Positions 49,530 through 62,183 of a stretch of 64,000 bases of DNA are shown here, one piece after another (the stretch's first letter is position 1; each line of letters begins with the position of its first letter). The stretch is from Thereva unica (Eukaryota; Arthropoda; Insecta; Diptera; Therevidae), in NCBI GenBank assembly GCA_949987705.1, contig OX465281.1, positions 242,565,143-242,629,142 on the forward strand. The letters are read 5' to 3'. Under the pieces are notes generated by a model. That model worked only from the letters and a program-made list of their open reading frames with translations. It had not been told where the DNA came from and did not search any database. A program made the position numbers and the translations under genes.

Positions 49530-49690
49530 TCATGAGTATTGTTAGCTCGTGTACTTCGTATTCCTACTACAGAATCTGTTCAATCTGTCTGGTCTACAAA
49601 TATGAGATAGTGGCTGCTCGTCGTGTAATAGGCTCATGTCGTGGCCTTTGTACTCTTTGGAGCCACTACTTCACTGAAATAAAGAAATGC
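49530..49690 (+). mobile_element. 3' end of another LOA-like element
   Basis: TCTGTTCAATCTGTCTGGTCTACAAATATG-like sequence matches the end of the LOA-like element in the LITAF intron (near 6867-6960). It encodes the same LFxxSGLQI ending followed by a stop and similar 3' UTR. It is a separate, severely 5'-truncated copy. Confidence 0.6.
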
Positions 49691-52400
49691 ACCAAGGGGA
49701 GTCTATTTTTTATGTTCATAAAAGTTAAGTAAGACTTTACCCATGAGAGAGTTCTACCAAATGCTTTGTCTCTGGTCGCTTCATTACATAGGTTATGCTG
49801 TGTCGCTTGGAGTTCAAGCCACTCTTGGGAGCATATTACCCAACAAATAGTCTCCTAATTTACATAGGTATCGAAATGGGGCCAAACATTTCGCAGTTGT
49901 CTACCAAAACGTGTTCTTTTTGGCTTGCTATTGACTCCATCAAGACATACCTAGGTGAAGTACGGGGCACGACCAAGTTCGTACTTACTATCACCTCTAA
50001 CTTGTCATTAGTGTTCTCATACAAGCTGTGAGTGCCAAAAAACTATAAAAACGGTTTAAAATGATTGATTAGTATCGTCATAGCAAACTGGCGGTCGATT
50101 TATTCAAAATCGTGTCATATAAAGATCCTTGTGGATATATGTATGTATAAAGGTTTGTCGCTCTATAACCCCCTATAATAGTTTTGCGAAAACCCAAAAC
50201 CAGACCCAGACCCCATCCTGAAATCATAGATCCCCCATGCAATAATTTGCATCATGTAACGTATTAACCCGGATTAAAAGTAAACTTTTGACATGCCTGC
50301 ATTTCATCTCAATTTGTATTCATTCGCATCAAAATAATGAAATATTATCCCCAAAGCTGTTTGGGGCCTACTCGAGAATGAGCATCACCTGCTCTCCACA
50401 TATAATCCTTGTGCGTGGCGGCACAGAAGCAAAGGAGCAATCTTTCCGCCATTAACGGCAATCCATCACAGCCTAAACTCTTTTAAATGAACAAAATTGA
50501 CGCGTGGAAAGCCTGTGGAAGGCAATAAATATACGCACCTTACCTTAGCTCCCAAATTACACATGACAAGTTTATGGCGTAATTTAATCCTAAGCTGAGG
50601 TTCGGGCATGATTTATCCTGCTGTGCCTGGTGCCTAGACCGATTGGGCCTGGCTCTAGGTATAGGCTAGTGCATGGAAAATCGAAAATCGTTCATCGTGA
50701 TGGATGGCAAGGCGGAGGATAAAAAATCCCGAATGTATTTTTACTTTTTTGGGTGGTCCTTGAGTATCCTGTAGGAGAAGGCTTTCGGGGCCATAATAAA
50801 AAAATCATTTACGTCCCATGTGATGATATCAAAAATGACAGTTTCGGGGCCGCCGTGATGGGCTGGGTTGGCGTTTGATGAGTTGACACTTTTTGTGATA
50901 TGAAATTTATTTATGACCGGTCCCCCATCACCCGCCAGGTCCATCAAGGACGAGGACTAACAAGTGCTGGCATTCAGCAAATTACCTCAGTGCCTGTAGC
51001 CAAGTAGTGGAGATTTGTTGATACATAAGACACCTCGAGAGCAGCAAATCACTTCGTTGATGGCCAGGCCAACGAATCAATAGACAACCACCAACCAATG
51101 GCATTCCTGTAAATGGAAATAAAATCAATTTCAATTTTAATTACTTCTCGCCTGCAATTAACTCCTTGCAGTGATTCCGCCTTCGTAAAAAAAGACCCAC
51201 AAATATGGCGCGACCAGCAGTTTCTTTGAATATTCAACCCTTTTCCTTTGGGTCTCCCCAATCCGAACCCCTCAGAAACACCCCCGCCAGTCGGTTTACT
51301 GATTTTATGGTAATTGCTTTTAAAGGACTCAAGGAAACGATTTCGTTTCTGCATTTTCTTTAGAAATTTTAAAGCCCCAATATTTCGCCATCAAGAGCGG
51401 CAAGAAAGCGCGAAACTCCGTCTTAATTGCCCTGAAAATGTGAATGGGGCTGCCATAGACGAGCGATAACTCACCGGGATTACTAGTTCCCGGTTTTATC
51501 GAGGGGATGATTAATACCCGAGAAATTTTAATAGCAATTCGCTTGTAATTTGTTTGTTTCACAATTTCATTTCTACGGCAAGCGAAAATAGCTTTTAATA
51601 TCAGAAGGGCTGGGGGTTGGGGGGGTGTGGCTGAATGCAAATTTTTGATGGATATTAAAATGGGTAATAATTTTGGGAAATTAATTTTTTGGAAATTTAT
51701 TATTGTACTTCTGACGTCAACTGAATACAGTTTGATTTTATATGCACACACACACACACAACCCAAATATTTCAGAATGCTCCATTCAACAGGATTTGAG
51801 AATTTATTGCATAACGTTTGAGGTATCGATTTTGTGATTTAGGAGATTCTATCCTATCCTGTATTTGGATGATAACATACCCTCGACAACTGACATTAAT
51901 TGAGTACCACTAAAGGTACTAGTTCGGAACATTTAACATGGGTGTCTATGAGTGTGCTGTTGATGGTTCAACTTTCACCAAAGTTTAAGTTGCCTTAATG
52001 AAAAGCTCATCTCCTGGCCTAATTATAATTGGCAATTTGGTTTGGTTGAAAATCTTTGCTATATCTATGTATGTACGTATCAAGGGTAAGATTGTCTTGT
52101 GATTAAGATATGCATGACAGATAAGTGATGGATGAATTTAAGCAGTTGATGAACTACAATGGAGTTGTGGACATAAAGGTGATTTATAAACATGAAGCTT
52201 AACTAGCTTAAGTCATATGAAAGTTGGCAATGATGTACGTGGGCCATTTCATAAATGATAATTTTATTTCTACTTCTCAATTACAGTAGATTCTCAGATC
52301 CAATCAAAACTCTAATAATCCATCTAATGAAGCTTATCCCTGATCCTGTTTAACTAACAAATGACTGGTAGTAGATTATACTTCCAGCGAAACAAAACGA
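49691..52400. other. No gene seen; possibly unique intergenic DNA
   Basis: No transposon signature recognised. A frame at 51766-51329 (minus) is open but Lys/Ile-rich without a domain. A (CA)n run lies at 51745-51761. Mixed composition and little repeat structure suggest single-copy sequence. Confidence 0.35.
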
Positions 52401-52708
52401 TATCCACGCAGTGCCGGCCCTAGGGTAGAGCGAAAGGAGCGGTCGCTCTAGTCGCCAGGTGGTAAGGGGGGCCAAAATGAATGCGAAAAACAGTTTCGAG
52501 GAAATAATAAAATTTTGATTTCACTTTTTGAGGGCGTTGTTTGTAGCTAGCCAAGTCTATGTACTCATCAATATGACTCGAACACGGCACAAGCAGGGAG
52601 CACTGCCTCCAAGACCGATCGTACATGGCCTTAGGCCACATCCTGCTCGAGATCCATGGAGCAGACTGAATACGACGGATCTAAACTCGATAAAAACCGC
52701 AATCCTAA

Positions 52709-52831
52709 GGCCTGAATTCCTCTGTCGCTGACGTCGGTCGCGCGTACGAATATACGTTGTGTTCTATAAAGCACCACACTGTGACGCTGACATCAGCGAC
52801 GCGCGAGTTGCTACTACGGATAATTCAGGCC
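52709..52831. mobile_element. 123-bp palindromic MITE with TAA duplication
   Basis: Ends GGCCTGAATTC and, reversed, GGCCTGAATTA. A GTCGCTGAYRTC-type inverted pair lies inside. TAA on both sides (52706-52708, 52832-52834). Similar in size and target to the palindrome at 9633, so probably Harbinger-mobilised. Confidence 0.72.
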
Positions 52832-53384
52832 TAATGTGTAAACAATCGTGCTGAAGTTATGAATGGTACTGTGTGAATGTACTACTAACAATGTACAGTA
52901 TACAGAAACAATATAATGTAAAAAACGATATTTTAGTGCTGACGTCACGTGGGGCCCGTTTTCCATATAAAATCGAAGCTGCTGTTGTTGTTTCTGCATT
53001 AGGGCTGACGTCTCTAGGCGCCCATTTTTTACTGTATTCGAAGCTGTCGTCTCTTTTACATTACCTTATGTTTCTGTATACCGTGCTAATGAAGGACTGG
53101 GGATACCAGGCGAACTTCGGTTTGAATTAGCCTTCCATTGGTGATTCGGAGCTCTGCCATGGACGACCGTCCTTTCTCGACGAGGTCGTATCAATATAAA
53201 ATTACCATAAAAAAACTTTTGGAGCACTTCTTAACGCTTCCGCAGCTCCCAAAAGAACGACCGACAAGGCCAGTTAGATATTTTTGGATCCATGCTTCAA
53301 GGTGTCGAATGTGGTCCCAACGAAGGAAAGTTTTCGGGATTCTTCTTCAGGGAGGGCAGTCTGAGACCTTAAACCCAGGGATCT

Positions 53385-54000
53385 CCTGTGGAAGTAAGGG
53401 CACCTAATCGGAGAGGCGACTCGAAGAAACGACCGCTTTCAGAAGCCCGAAAACGTTTTATGCTATATCTGAAAGCTGGCTACTCCCGTGTAGAGTGGAG
53501 GCTGGTAGGGTCTGCATGGCCCCCGAGGAAAAAAGGGGTACCGATTTTCTTAATAAGAAGAGGGTTAGATCATCTGGATGTTCTCTAGGGTATAATAACC
53601 CGGCGAAAAGGGCAAAGGCTCTGGCCATACGGTTTGAACAGCCTTCAGAAAAGTCGGACGCACCCATAATGAAGTCTAGAACGACTCCAAAGCCGACCTT
53701 CGTCAAATAGCGGAAAGTGTCAGAATTGGCGTGCTTGCGGCTAATAATCCGGAGATTCTTCTGACCATGAAACAACTACCTACCGTGCAAGGAAGTCTTG
53801 GATGGATAGGGGTTCAAAAGAAGACCCAAAGGGTGTAGGAGTGGAGAATACTCCACAAAGTGCACCGCATAAAATTCATAGAGATGACGTTGGCAGGATG
53901 GCGAACACTACAATTTTGGGCTGATGGCAGGAGAAGCCTATTTTAACGAGAGGGTGACCCTCTCCGCCTTTTTAACCTTACTAGCTGGGGCAAGCCCTAA
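53385..54000 (+). pseudogene. ORF1 (gag-like) fragment of a non-LTR element
   Basis: Three overlapping plus frames read as one broken protein: KKRPLSEARKRFMLYLKAGY, then WPPEEKRG-like, then KRVRSSGCSLGYNNPAKRAK, then a VLAANNPEILLT segment with a QLPTVQGSLGW piece. Basic, Ser/Pro-rich sequence followed by this type of block is seen in ORF1 proteins of LOA/R1-type elements. That assignment is from memory of the family and is tentative. Frameshifts lie near 53490-53520 and later. No 3' end of such an element is present within the hAT boundaries. Confidence 0.5.
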
Positions 54001-54469
54001 TGCCCAACCATGCAATACAAACAACCAAATAACCTCCAAAGAAGGTGGCGCTGTTGGCGAAACGTCGGGGAAGCAACTCTAAGAAAACATACTTCCTCTA
54101 CTGCCGCTACAGGCGGAACTGTGACCCTAAAACCACCATCGAAATCCTTATGGGGCCCCCAGCCCATAAAGGCTTGCAAAAGGGGAGATATAATCCTGTA
54201 GGGAAATGGCAGGCCGGCAGTACTCGAAAAAAGTTTTATCTAGGACAACTGGAAATGCAATTTATGTAAAGTGAAAGCGTCGAACAAAGGGCGCCGAAAG
54301 ACAATCTCGCTCCACCCTCAACAAGGGCTAGGGCCGGCGCTGTATCCACGGATTGCTTTTCCAACTTTATAGTACAGGTAAAATAGTAAAACTAGCGGAA
54401 ATGATTGGGTACATGCTAAAAATTGCAACAGAGCTGGCTAGCAGAAACTGGCACAGAGCTTCCTTTTAG

Positions 54470-54790
54470 GGTTCTTAATAAGGGGTTATAAAGTCTACCG
54501 ATTTTCTACCCCGGGAAGACCACTTTTTAGGGGTGTTTAGGGTCAAAATATCAGTTTTTTGCAAATACATCTTGAACCGTCATAAAATAATGTTTACAAA
54601 GTTTGCAGATCATGCGATTCTCTACAAAACACATTATTATACATTTTCCCGTACGAACTGCCATTCATGAGATATCACCTTTTTAACGATTTAAAATACT
54701 CATATGCACTCATTCGCGACTTGTATAGGTCATCAGACGTTCAAGCTGGACCTCGTTGCTAATTTTTTAGGGGTCATTCCTGGATGTAAC
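54470..54790 (-). repeat. Dispersed repeat, copy 2 (inverted)
   Basis: The reverse complement aligns with 41330-41600: a TCTGATGACC-like start, TGAGTATTTTAAAT, AATCGCATG, CAAACTTTGTAAACA and the CCTAAACACCCCTAAAAAG region. It is adjacent to, but outside, the hAT element. Confidence 0.6.
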
Positions 54791-55849
54791 TTTTAACTAT
54801 AGCTGTAAGGTGTTGAACCGGAAGAATTGTTTTCAATTGTTGTTCCGTTTTCTTAAATTTTGCCGGAGTTCATAGATATAATGTTGAGTAATTGCACGTC
54901 TTGGTACCAGGGCGGGGTTTTCTTCCTCACATGTTTTTTTAGTGAGTTAATATAAGTTGGAATTGGCATTGATTAGATTGCAATGGATTCAATTGATTAT
55001 ATTGATTTGAGTAGTAATGAAATTATATTGGAAGTTATTATATTTCTTGGAGTTTATTGATTGATTATATTAATTTAATTGTATTCAATTTTGTTTACCT
55101 GTGTTGTTAATTAGTTTGAATGGTAGATGTCATGTTTGCTTTGGTAATTCTTTAATTATATAGAACTGTTGTAAATCATAACTGAATAGCATGACGTATT
55201 AAAAGGATGCGCTGCTCATTCACATAAGTATTCCGCGTCCATTCCGAATGGGAGAGCTCTGTCCTGGTAAGTGGTGGTCCCAGTCTTGAGGCCCGGGGTA
55301 ATGTCTTCTAGATGTTTGACGGCGATGCGTTAACAACCGTGAGATATTACAAATTTTGACTTAGATGGAAATCTGAGGTTGGGCACTTCGGCAACCAAAC
55401 AATGGTCCTCATTACACCTAGATTAAAACTAAGAGGATAGCTCAAAACAGAGTCCAAGAGCGAAACTTTATGGAAGCCCTATGTTCTCGACATATGTAAA
55501 GCAGGATAATAATAATCTCCCAGTCACCAATATCTCTTTTGTCCCTAAGCAGCAAATGAGAGGCCTTTATTTCTGCTGCTTTAAGCTAGGCCACTATCAA
55601 CTCTGTCATATGCAATTGTCATTTGTGCTCTCATATAAGCTCCGGAGCCGAAGTACTGACTTTATTCAAACTTAGGACCAAGACAGTTTTTACATTATAC
55701 TTAAGTCAAGCAACTAGTTCTAGCCATTCATCGTTTTCATCTCCTGGGTATTTTTTATTTATCACTTTAAAGTCTATAGCGATCCTCTACGCGCCAATGG
55801 CCGCCAATTTCGGGATTCTGGCAATATATCTTCGTGGTCTATTTAGGCA
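54791..55849. other. No gene seen
   Basis: An AT-rich tract of TTGATTATATT-like repeats spans 54950-55090. The rest has short frames only. Confidence 0.45.
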
Positions 55850-57154
55850 CAGGGTCCGCCATGTAACGTTTTTTTTTTTCAATTAGTGCTTATTTCGTAT
55901 ATGGCAACACTTAGCTCATGTCTGATTTGACAGATAATTAGTTTTATCCTTCCGCTGAACGAATATGGTTGTGTATACGCTTGAACAACGCTGGGAAATA
56001 TTGCGACATTACTTTGAAAATCATGGTAATGTTGCAGAATGTGTGCGAAAATTGCGTACGGATTTTGGAAGAAGAGAAGCAACGTCAGCTCCGTATGTTC
56101 GTTACCTTGTGAAAAAAGTGAAAGAAACTGGCATCCTCATCGATAAACCAACGCGTGAAAAGCCAAAAACAGTGCGTACACCCGAGAATATTGCTGCTGT
56201 GGCCGAAAGTTTGCGTGAATCGCCATCAACATCAGTTCACCGTCGTTCTCAACAATTGGACATTTCGCAGACATTATTGAGACGAATTTTGCGTAAAGAC
56301 CTTGGTATGACGCCGTACAAAGTCCAATTGGTTCAGGAGTTGAAGCCAACTGACCATCCAATGCGTTTTCGCTTCGCTAAGTGGGCCTGCGATCGACTTG
56401 CAGAAGATGCGGATTTTGCCAAAAAAATCATCTTTTCAGATGAAGCTCATTTCGATCTTGGCGGGTATGTAAACAAGCAGAATTGTCGCATTTGGGGCAC
56501 AGAAAACCCGCACGTATTCATTGAAAAGCCGGTGCACCCAAAACGAGTCACTGTTTGGTGCGGATTTTGGTCCAGAGGCATAATTGGGCCATTTTTCTTC
56601 GAAAATGAGCAAGGAGTGGCCGTTACAGTCAATGGCGACCGTTATCGGGCCATGTTGAACGAATTTTTGTTCACAGAAATTGAAGAGGAGGATATTGGCA
56701 ACATTTGGTTTCAACAGGACGGCGCTCGCGACGTGCCACACAGCCGACGCTACACTTGATATTTCGCGCCCTGTTTTTGAAAATCGCATTATCAGCCGCA
56801 GAGCTGATGTCGTTTGGCCACCTCGAAGCTACGATTTGACACCGTTGGACTACTTTTTGTGGGGTGCCGTCAAAGATAAGTGTTACGCCGACAAGCCAGA
56901 GACAATTGACGCTTTAAAGGACAATATTCGTGAAGCCATTGGTGAAATACAGCTGCACACAATCGATAATGTACTTAAAAATTGGACCGATCGTGTAGGC
57001 TACTGCATGGTCAGCCGAGGCAGCCATTTGAATGAAATTATTTTCCATCATTAACCGGAGGGATTGTACTTTCAAATAAAAAATGAAATTTGAAAAAATA
57101 TTCAGTAGTTTTTTTTTATAGCATTTTCAAAAAAAAGGTATTTGGCGGACCCTG
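55850..57154 (+). mobile_element. Full-length mariner-type element (DD41D)
   Basis: Ends CAGGGTCCGCCA and, inverted, CAGGGTCCGCCAAATAC. TA follows the right end; the left flank is CA, so one TSD base has changed. The length, 1305 bp, is standard for mariners. It contains one transposase gene with a single frameshift. Confidence 0.87.
55965..57054 (+). pseudogene. DD41D mariner transposase, one frameshift
   Basis: The HTH region starts VVYTLEQRWEILRHYFE (residues 2-18). The catalytic region has IFSDEAHFDLGG (first Asp), IWFQQDGA (second Asp) and RSYDLTPLDYFLWG (third Asp, in PLDYF). A 4-base insertion near 56728-56735, just after QQDGA, shifts the frame; the rest (TCHTADATLD onward) reads in the next frame to the stop at 57054. 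Allowing for that shift, 41 residues separate the second and third Asp, which fits the DD41D (rosa-like) mariners rather than DD34D. All three acidic residues are kept, so the lesion seems recent. The start is the ATG at 55965, just before the HTH. Confidence 0.87.
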
Positions 57155-57200
57155 TAGATAATTCGTGCTAGAGATAATGCAATCGATAAGTCGTCCTAGA

Positions 57201-59691
57201 TATTTATTTATTTATTTATTATACATTTATTGGGGGCAGTACACAAGAACTACATCTTTTAAAGTACAGAACAAACGGCAAGAAAAAAAAATTTAAATCT
57301 TAAAACAATAAAACAAAAATAACTTAAACTAGCCTTAAATAAATAATGTTGAATTGAAAAGAAAATTATAGGGGATAGATAAGAGGGTTAGATAGGGGAA
57401 AAAATAGAAAGGAAATAAAAAGAACTAAAGAAAAGGTGCGGAAGAGGAAGAGAGAAAACTGGATGCTTGCTTTCTGAAAGTTGCTTCTGTGCCTATCCTT
57501 TTTATTGCGTTAGGAAGGCAATTCCAAAGTCTAATTGTATACACAAAGAAGGAGCGACTACCAATTAGGGACAAATGAGCAGGTAAATGGAATTTGATTG
57601 ATCTCAGGGAATGTAAAGGAGCTAGGAAGTCGGAGAGGTATACAGGACTTTTAGCATAAAATGCTTTATGTAGGAGGACCAGTGCCATGATGTCAAGAAG
57701 ACGAAAAATGCCGTGACCTCATAAAGAATGTTGTATGCCAGACACATGATCCGAGCGTCTCAAGTGGAAAATATACCGTAGACAATCATTAAATGCTACC
57801 TTAAGACGTTGACGACAAGATGAGTCAAAAGAAATGTAAACAAGGGCACCATAAAGAAAATGTGGCACCACGAGAGTTTTAACTAGCTTGGCACGAATAG
57901 ATTGTGGTAAGAGATTACCATAGAGCCAAAGTTTACGCAATGTGCCATAGATCTTGGAGAGCATAAGTGAGACATGATCGCAGCAGGATAGTCTGTCATT
58001 AATAATAATACCGAGATTATTGACACATTCAACAAAGGGAAGAAGAATATTATCAAGGACGATATTTGGAATATTGTCCAGGGACCCATTGGGACGTTTA
58101 AGGATGAGTGCTTTGGACTTATTAGGATTTAATTTGAGAAAATTGGAAGAACTCCACTCATTTATTTGGGACAGAATATCATTAAGATTAGAGATGCAAG
58201 ATCTGATTTTACTAGGAGGACACGAGGTGTACAACTGAAGATCATCAGCATATAGATGAAATGAGCAGCGTTGAATAACGGAGGTAACATCGTTGACATA
58301 CAAGGAGAAAAGGAGAGGACCGAGAATTGAGCCTTGTGGAACACCTACAAGTACTGGTAGGAATGAAGACGCGACGCCGTTATGACGAACACACTGTGAC
58401 CTATTAGACAGAAGGGAGGAGAAAAGTCTGATGGCAGAAGAAGAAAAATTATAGAATGTCCTAAGTTTGGAAAGCAAACGCGAGTGAACTACAGAGTCAA
58501 ACGCTTTGGAGAAATCAAGAAGAACCAGTAATCCTACATCACCCTGATCGAGGACTGAACGAAGATCTGAAGTTACCTTCAATACAGCAGTTTCGCAGCT
58601 ATGGTTTTTACGGAAGCCAGATTGTAGTTTAGAAAGGAAATTGTTAGATTCAATATAGCGCGTGATCTGACCGAAGAGAATTTTCTCAAAGACTTTGGCA
58701 AGAAAGGGAAGAATACTAATAGGACGATAATCTGTTAAATCGACTGGACAGGATTTTTTTGGTAATGGAATCACAACAGACTTTTTCCAAATCAGGGGCA
58801 CTTGTGAAGTTGTCACGCAGTAATTAAAGACATGAGTGATGGTTTCCAGAATTAGTGGAGAGAGTAACTTAAGAAACCGCGGAGAAACTTCATCACAACC
58901 GATACTGTTAGATGAGATGGACAGCAATGTTTCAAGAACTTCACAGAAGTCTACACAACGAAAGTTGAAACCATCAGTACTGAGTGAGCTAGATGAAGGG
59001 GAGTACGTGGGAGAGGAGAGTGTGTTATCAGGAGGAAATTGAATAAAGGAAGCATTGAGAAGATTTACATCTACATCAGAAGGTGAGGGTACAGAAGTAT
59101 TAATACCTAAAGAACGAATATTGGACCAAAGTTGTTTGGAATTTAGAGCGGGATCAAGCTTGCGGGAGTAAAATTCCCGTTTAGCAGATTTGACTTTACA
59201 AGTGATTAGGTTGCGTAATTCTTTGTAAGCATTACGATACCTAGGAAACCTGGTCCTGCGATAGCGCCTATACATAAACTCACGCTGATTTACCAGATCG
59301 CCGATTTCCCGGGAATACCATGGACAATGGCGAGATACCTGGCGCCTTCTCGTTACTATAGGGACACACTGATCGAAAAGGTGATGAATAAAAGCAGTTA
59401 ATAGATCAACTTTAGTGTCGATACAAGTGGTGTAATAGATATCATCCCACCGCATTGCCGCAGCGACTTCAGAAAGCTGATCTAAATTAATGTTGCTATA
59501 GTCACGATACGAAATGGAAGAAGATGAAGAGGGAGGAGAAAATGCAAACTTAGTTGAGAGAAATAGTATGTCATGATCAAGAAAACTAGGCGGGGAGATT
59601 TGACTGTGTTTTAATACAGCATCCGTGGCAGTGGTAGCTAGAATATCGAGTAGGGAGGGATTCTGGCAGTTGTTGCGTCTGAGTCGACCGC
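57201..59691 (-). mobile_element. CR1-like element, nearly intact ORF2, cut by an LTR element
   Basis: The 3' end is an (AAAT)n tail at 57201-57222. Going right, the C-terminal domain, RT and the end of the endonuclease are read on the minus strand. The frame runs open right up to 59691, where the LTR begins. The missing 5' part is therefore likely on the far side of the LTR element, outside the window. Confidence 0.85.
57425..59691 (-). pseudogene. CR1-like ORF2 (EN end, RT, C-terminal domain)
   Basis: One frame runs from 59691 to 57425, broken only by a TGA at 57719-57721. At its start is the endonuclease end (SLLDILATT, SFLDHDILFLS, where LDHD replaces SDH). The linker has CPWYSREI. The RT has DYRPISILPFLAKVFEKIL, LLDFSKAFDSV (motif A), GVPQGSILGPLLFSLY and HLYADDLQLY. 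A NLGIIINDRL block, a PHFLYGALVY thumb and the TIRLWNCLP tail follow. All RT catalytic residues are present. Near-intact coding suggests recent activity. It is related to the copy at 22691-25440, which has lost motif A. Confidence 0.85.
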
Positions 59692-60060
59692 TGTTAATTA
59701 ATCCAAAGAAAACAATATCTCACAAATAAAACGCGCAACTATTCAACAAACAATTTATTTGAAGCTTCCTTTGTTAGCGTTGTACATCGACTGGTTTAGC
59801 AGATTGTTCATTGGAGCTCTCGCCCCGTATTTTGAATTCGTTTATGCGGACTCAGCAATGCACGTGTTTAAGAAATGTGTATGGATAAGATCGGATATGG
59901 CTGAATTTGCTAATCTTGCATTTTCCGTTTGATAATATGATCGTGAATTTGACAATTAGCGTTTTCGAATTTATAACTGAGAAGTTTATGGCGTGCATTC
60001 CTGAGGCCGGATAAAGGATCTCAAATTACATGCATGTTGCTAAAAATTTATTTCACAACA
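59692..60060 (-). repeat. 3' LTR (369 bp)
   Basis: On the minus strand it begins TGTTGTGAAATAAATTTTTA directly after a purine tract and ends TTAATTAACA, giving TG...CA ends. The next bases, GCGG on the minus strand, would be the 4-bp target duplication; the partner copy is outside the window. Confidence 0.78.
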
Positions 60061-60074
60061 TTTCTCCCTTCCTT
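60061..60074 (-). other. Polypurine tract
   Basis: AAGGAAGGGAGAAA on the minus strand, immediately upstream of the LTR; it primes plus-strand DNA synthesis in LTR elements. Confidence 0.75.
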
Positions 60075-60331
60075 AAAAAAAAAACAAAACTTATTTATAG
60101 TTTTGTTTTTACATATAACTTTATTGGGAGCTTCTTGTTTGGAAACAGTGAATCATACAATATTAACTAATTTATCGTCTGGAATGGAAAAACATATCGA
60201 TAAGGAAATAGTACCAATTAATAAAAAAAATGTTTTATAGCTCGTTTTTTTTCATTTAAAATTAAAGTTAAAGTACAAGGGATATATTTACGTTTATTTT
60301 TTTTATATTTTTTTTTTCTTCTTTTTTTCTT

Positions 60332-62107
60332 TTATGCCTGTGTTGGTCGGGAAGGCTGTTCGCCATTATTACATTTGACTCGGCACTTGATCACCTTCTT
60401 AAAGGTTATATATCCTAAGATTGTTATAAACATTATAATCAGAGGGAGAAAATTTATAAAAATTACAGAATGATGACTACCATTTTGCTTATTGCTAAGG
60501 AGATACTCATTATTTTTCCTAATATCTTTTATAGTTAAGCTTACACTATCTAAGTCAATTCCCTTGAGATATACAGATTTGGGAGGTTTTATTGAATGAA
60601 TGGATACGTTAGTGTCTAAATTTTGTAAGAGCTCTGAGAAAGTGTTGCCAAAGTGATATATCTTGAGATTAGTATTTCGCGGATTTGAGTCTAATATGGT
60701 TTCGATATTGACATCATTGGTTTTGCCCTTGCAGCCGGTATCCAAAGTGAGAGTTCCGCTATTTTGAATCGTTATAGTATAAATATAGTCGTTGCATATT
60801 ACTCTTAATGGAGTTTTTGTTGGCACCATATACACCCAGGTGTTTATTTGATGGAGAGGAACCCAGATTTCATGTGTGAGGTTTATTATCCTCAATTCGC
60901 AATCGTTGGGATCTAGCTTTCCTAAACTTAGGTTTATTATGCAATTGTTATTATTTTTATTATACACTGGGAAATTTTGTTTACAAACAAACATTTTATT
61001 GGTTGCCTCGACGCAGTTACGAAAGTCGTCCTCTTTTAGGTAAATGTATTGGGTATTATCGTAATCTATGGCTACATAGTCCGCTTCCAATCTTACGTAA
61101 TAGAAGGTTGTGTCGTGATACTTACAAGGTAGTGCAGTTAGTTTAAATAGGGAAAGGGGGTTAGAAACTAGCGGTATGCTTATTACTAGCATGAGCTGAT
61201 TTACTCCATAGAGGAGAGAAGCTGTACATATTTTGGTTAAGAGGGGAAGATTCGCTACTGTTGGTCTGACGGGAAATCTCAAGTTATCTAGCAGTTCAAT
61301 GTGAATCTCGGCCAGGGCTTTTAAGAAAACATTCGAGGTAGAAAAATGTCGGTCTATGTGGCCTAGTTTGGCTTCTTGGAGGATATCGAAGATTTCCTTC
61401 TGGAGGTTAATGAGTTGCTCCAACGAGAAGGTTATAATGTTAGAAACTTCGTCAAACTAGAAAATACTAGTTGTAAATTTACTAATGTTGTCTTGTTCTT
61501 CATATATTTCTAATATATGGTAGTTAAGTTGGTCTATAGTGTTATTGAGATTATTTTGAGACTGGTTAAAGGCTTGTAATAGGCCTCCGATCACTGATAG
61601 TTGTCGATCTAAATTATGAGTTAACTGCTTATCGTTATCTTGCAAGTCTTTAATGGCATTGTTTAGGTATTCCGCGTCGTCGCTATCCATAGTTCCAAAT
61701 AAGAACTTCTGGAGCTTGCCTATTCCATCGATTATGCCTCTAGTTTTTCTAGTTTTGTTAGATCTTGGCTTACCTATTAATTCGGAGAGAACTCGATTAT
61801 TCTCTTGGATTTCGCGGATCGTGGAATTCATTAGCCTGATCGTGGTTTTGCAATGATGCAATGGGTACTTGCCTAGCAGGGCAGCATCGCACAAAGTTGA
61901 TACCTGATCGACATATTGCTGAATGTCTCCGGTGTCCTTCTCCAAATTACTTGTGTTGAGGCTTACATAGATTTTCCAGTTAGAAGTAGATTTGTATATT
62001 TACCGAGTTCCTCGAAATAAATTGCAGTTCCATTATCCAGTGGGTTAATTTGGTGTTGCTGGTGTTGTATGGCGCCGACTTGAGTGACCATTAATACTAA
62101 CAAGGAC
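60332..62107 (-). pseudogene. Errantivirus env (F-type envelope), broken
   Basis: A splice acceptor (TTCTAG, ending at 62108) precedes a hydrophobic signal-peptide-like start near 62105-62075. An indel near 62000 changes frame. The next frame, 61945-61457, carries a basic R-x-x-R cleavage site (residues 66-69), followed by a Gly-rich hydrophobic fusion-peptide-like segment and a heptad-rich region. This resembles baculovirus F-type fusion proteins, from which errantivirus env genes derive. An in-frame TAG at 61457-61459 ends it. The same frame resumes to 60332, ending in a membrane segment of about 20 residues and a short basic tail. In exogenous relatives the protein mediates membrane fusion; this copy cannot make a full-length product as it stands. 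Confidence 0.78.
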
Positions 62108-62183
62108 CTAGAATAATCAGAAATTGTAGCCTGAGGGAATATTTATGGAGCTTACATACTAAAAGAACGAAGAAGATAAAAAC

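Larger units (their letters stand above)
52409..54342. mobile_element. hAT-type non-autonomous element with 8-bp TSD
   Basis: Ends CAGTGCCGGCCCTAG and, inverted, CAGCGCCGGCCCTAG, flanked by exact TATCCACG (52401-52408, 54343-54350). Length 1934 bp. The 8-bp duplication and CAG ends are hAT hallmarks. No hAT transposase was found. Instead the interior holds a palindromic MITE and a piece of non-LTR ORF1. Confidence 0.87.

Noticed and set aside
51329..51766. 145-codon minus-strand frame
   Set aside because: Ile/Lys-rich translation of AT-rich DNA starting in a CA repeat; no domain.
60034..60240. Plus-strand frame across the LTR boundary
   Set aside because: Shadow within the LTR and 3' untranslated region of the minus-strand element.
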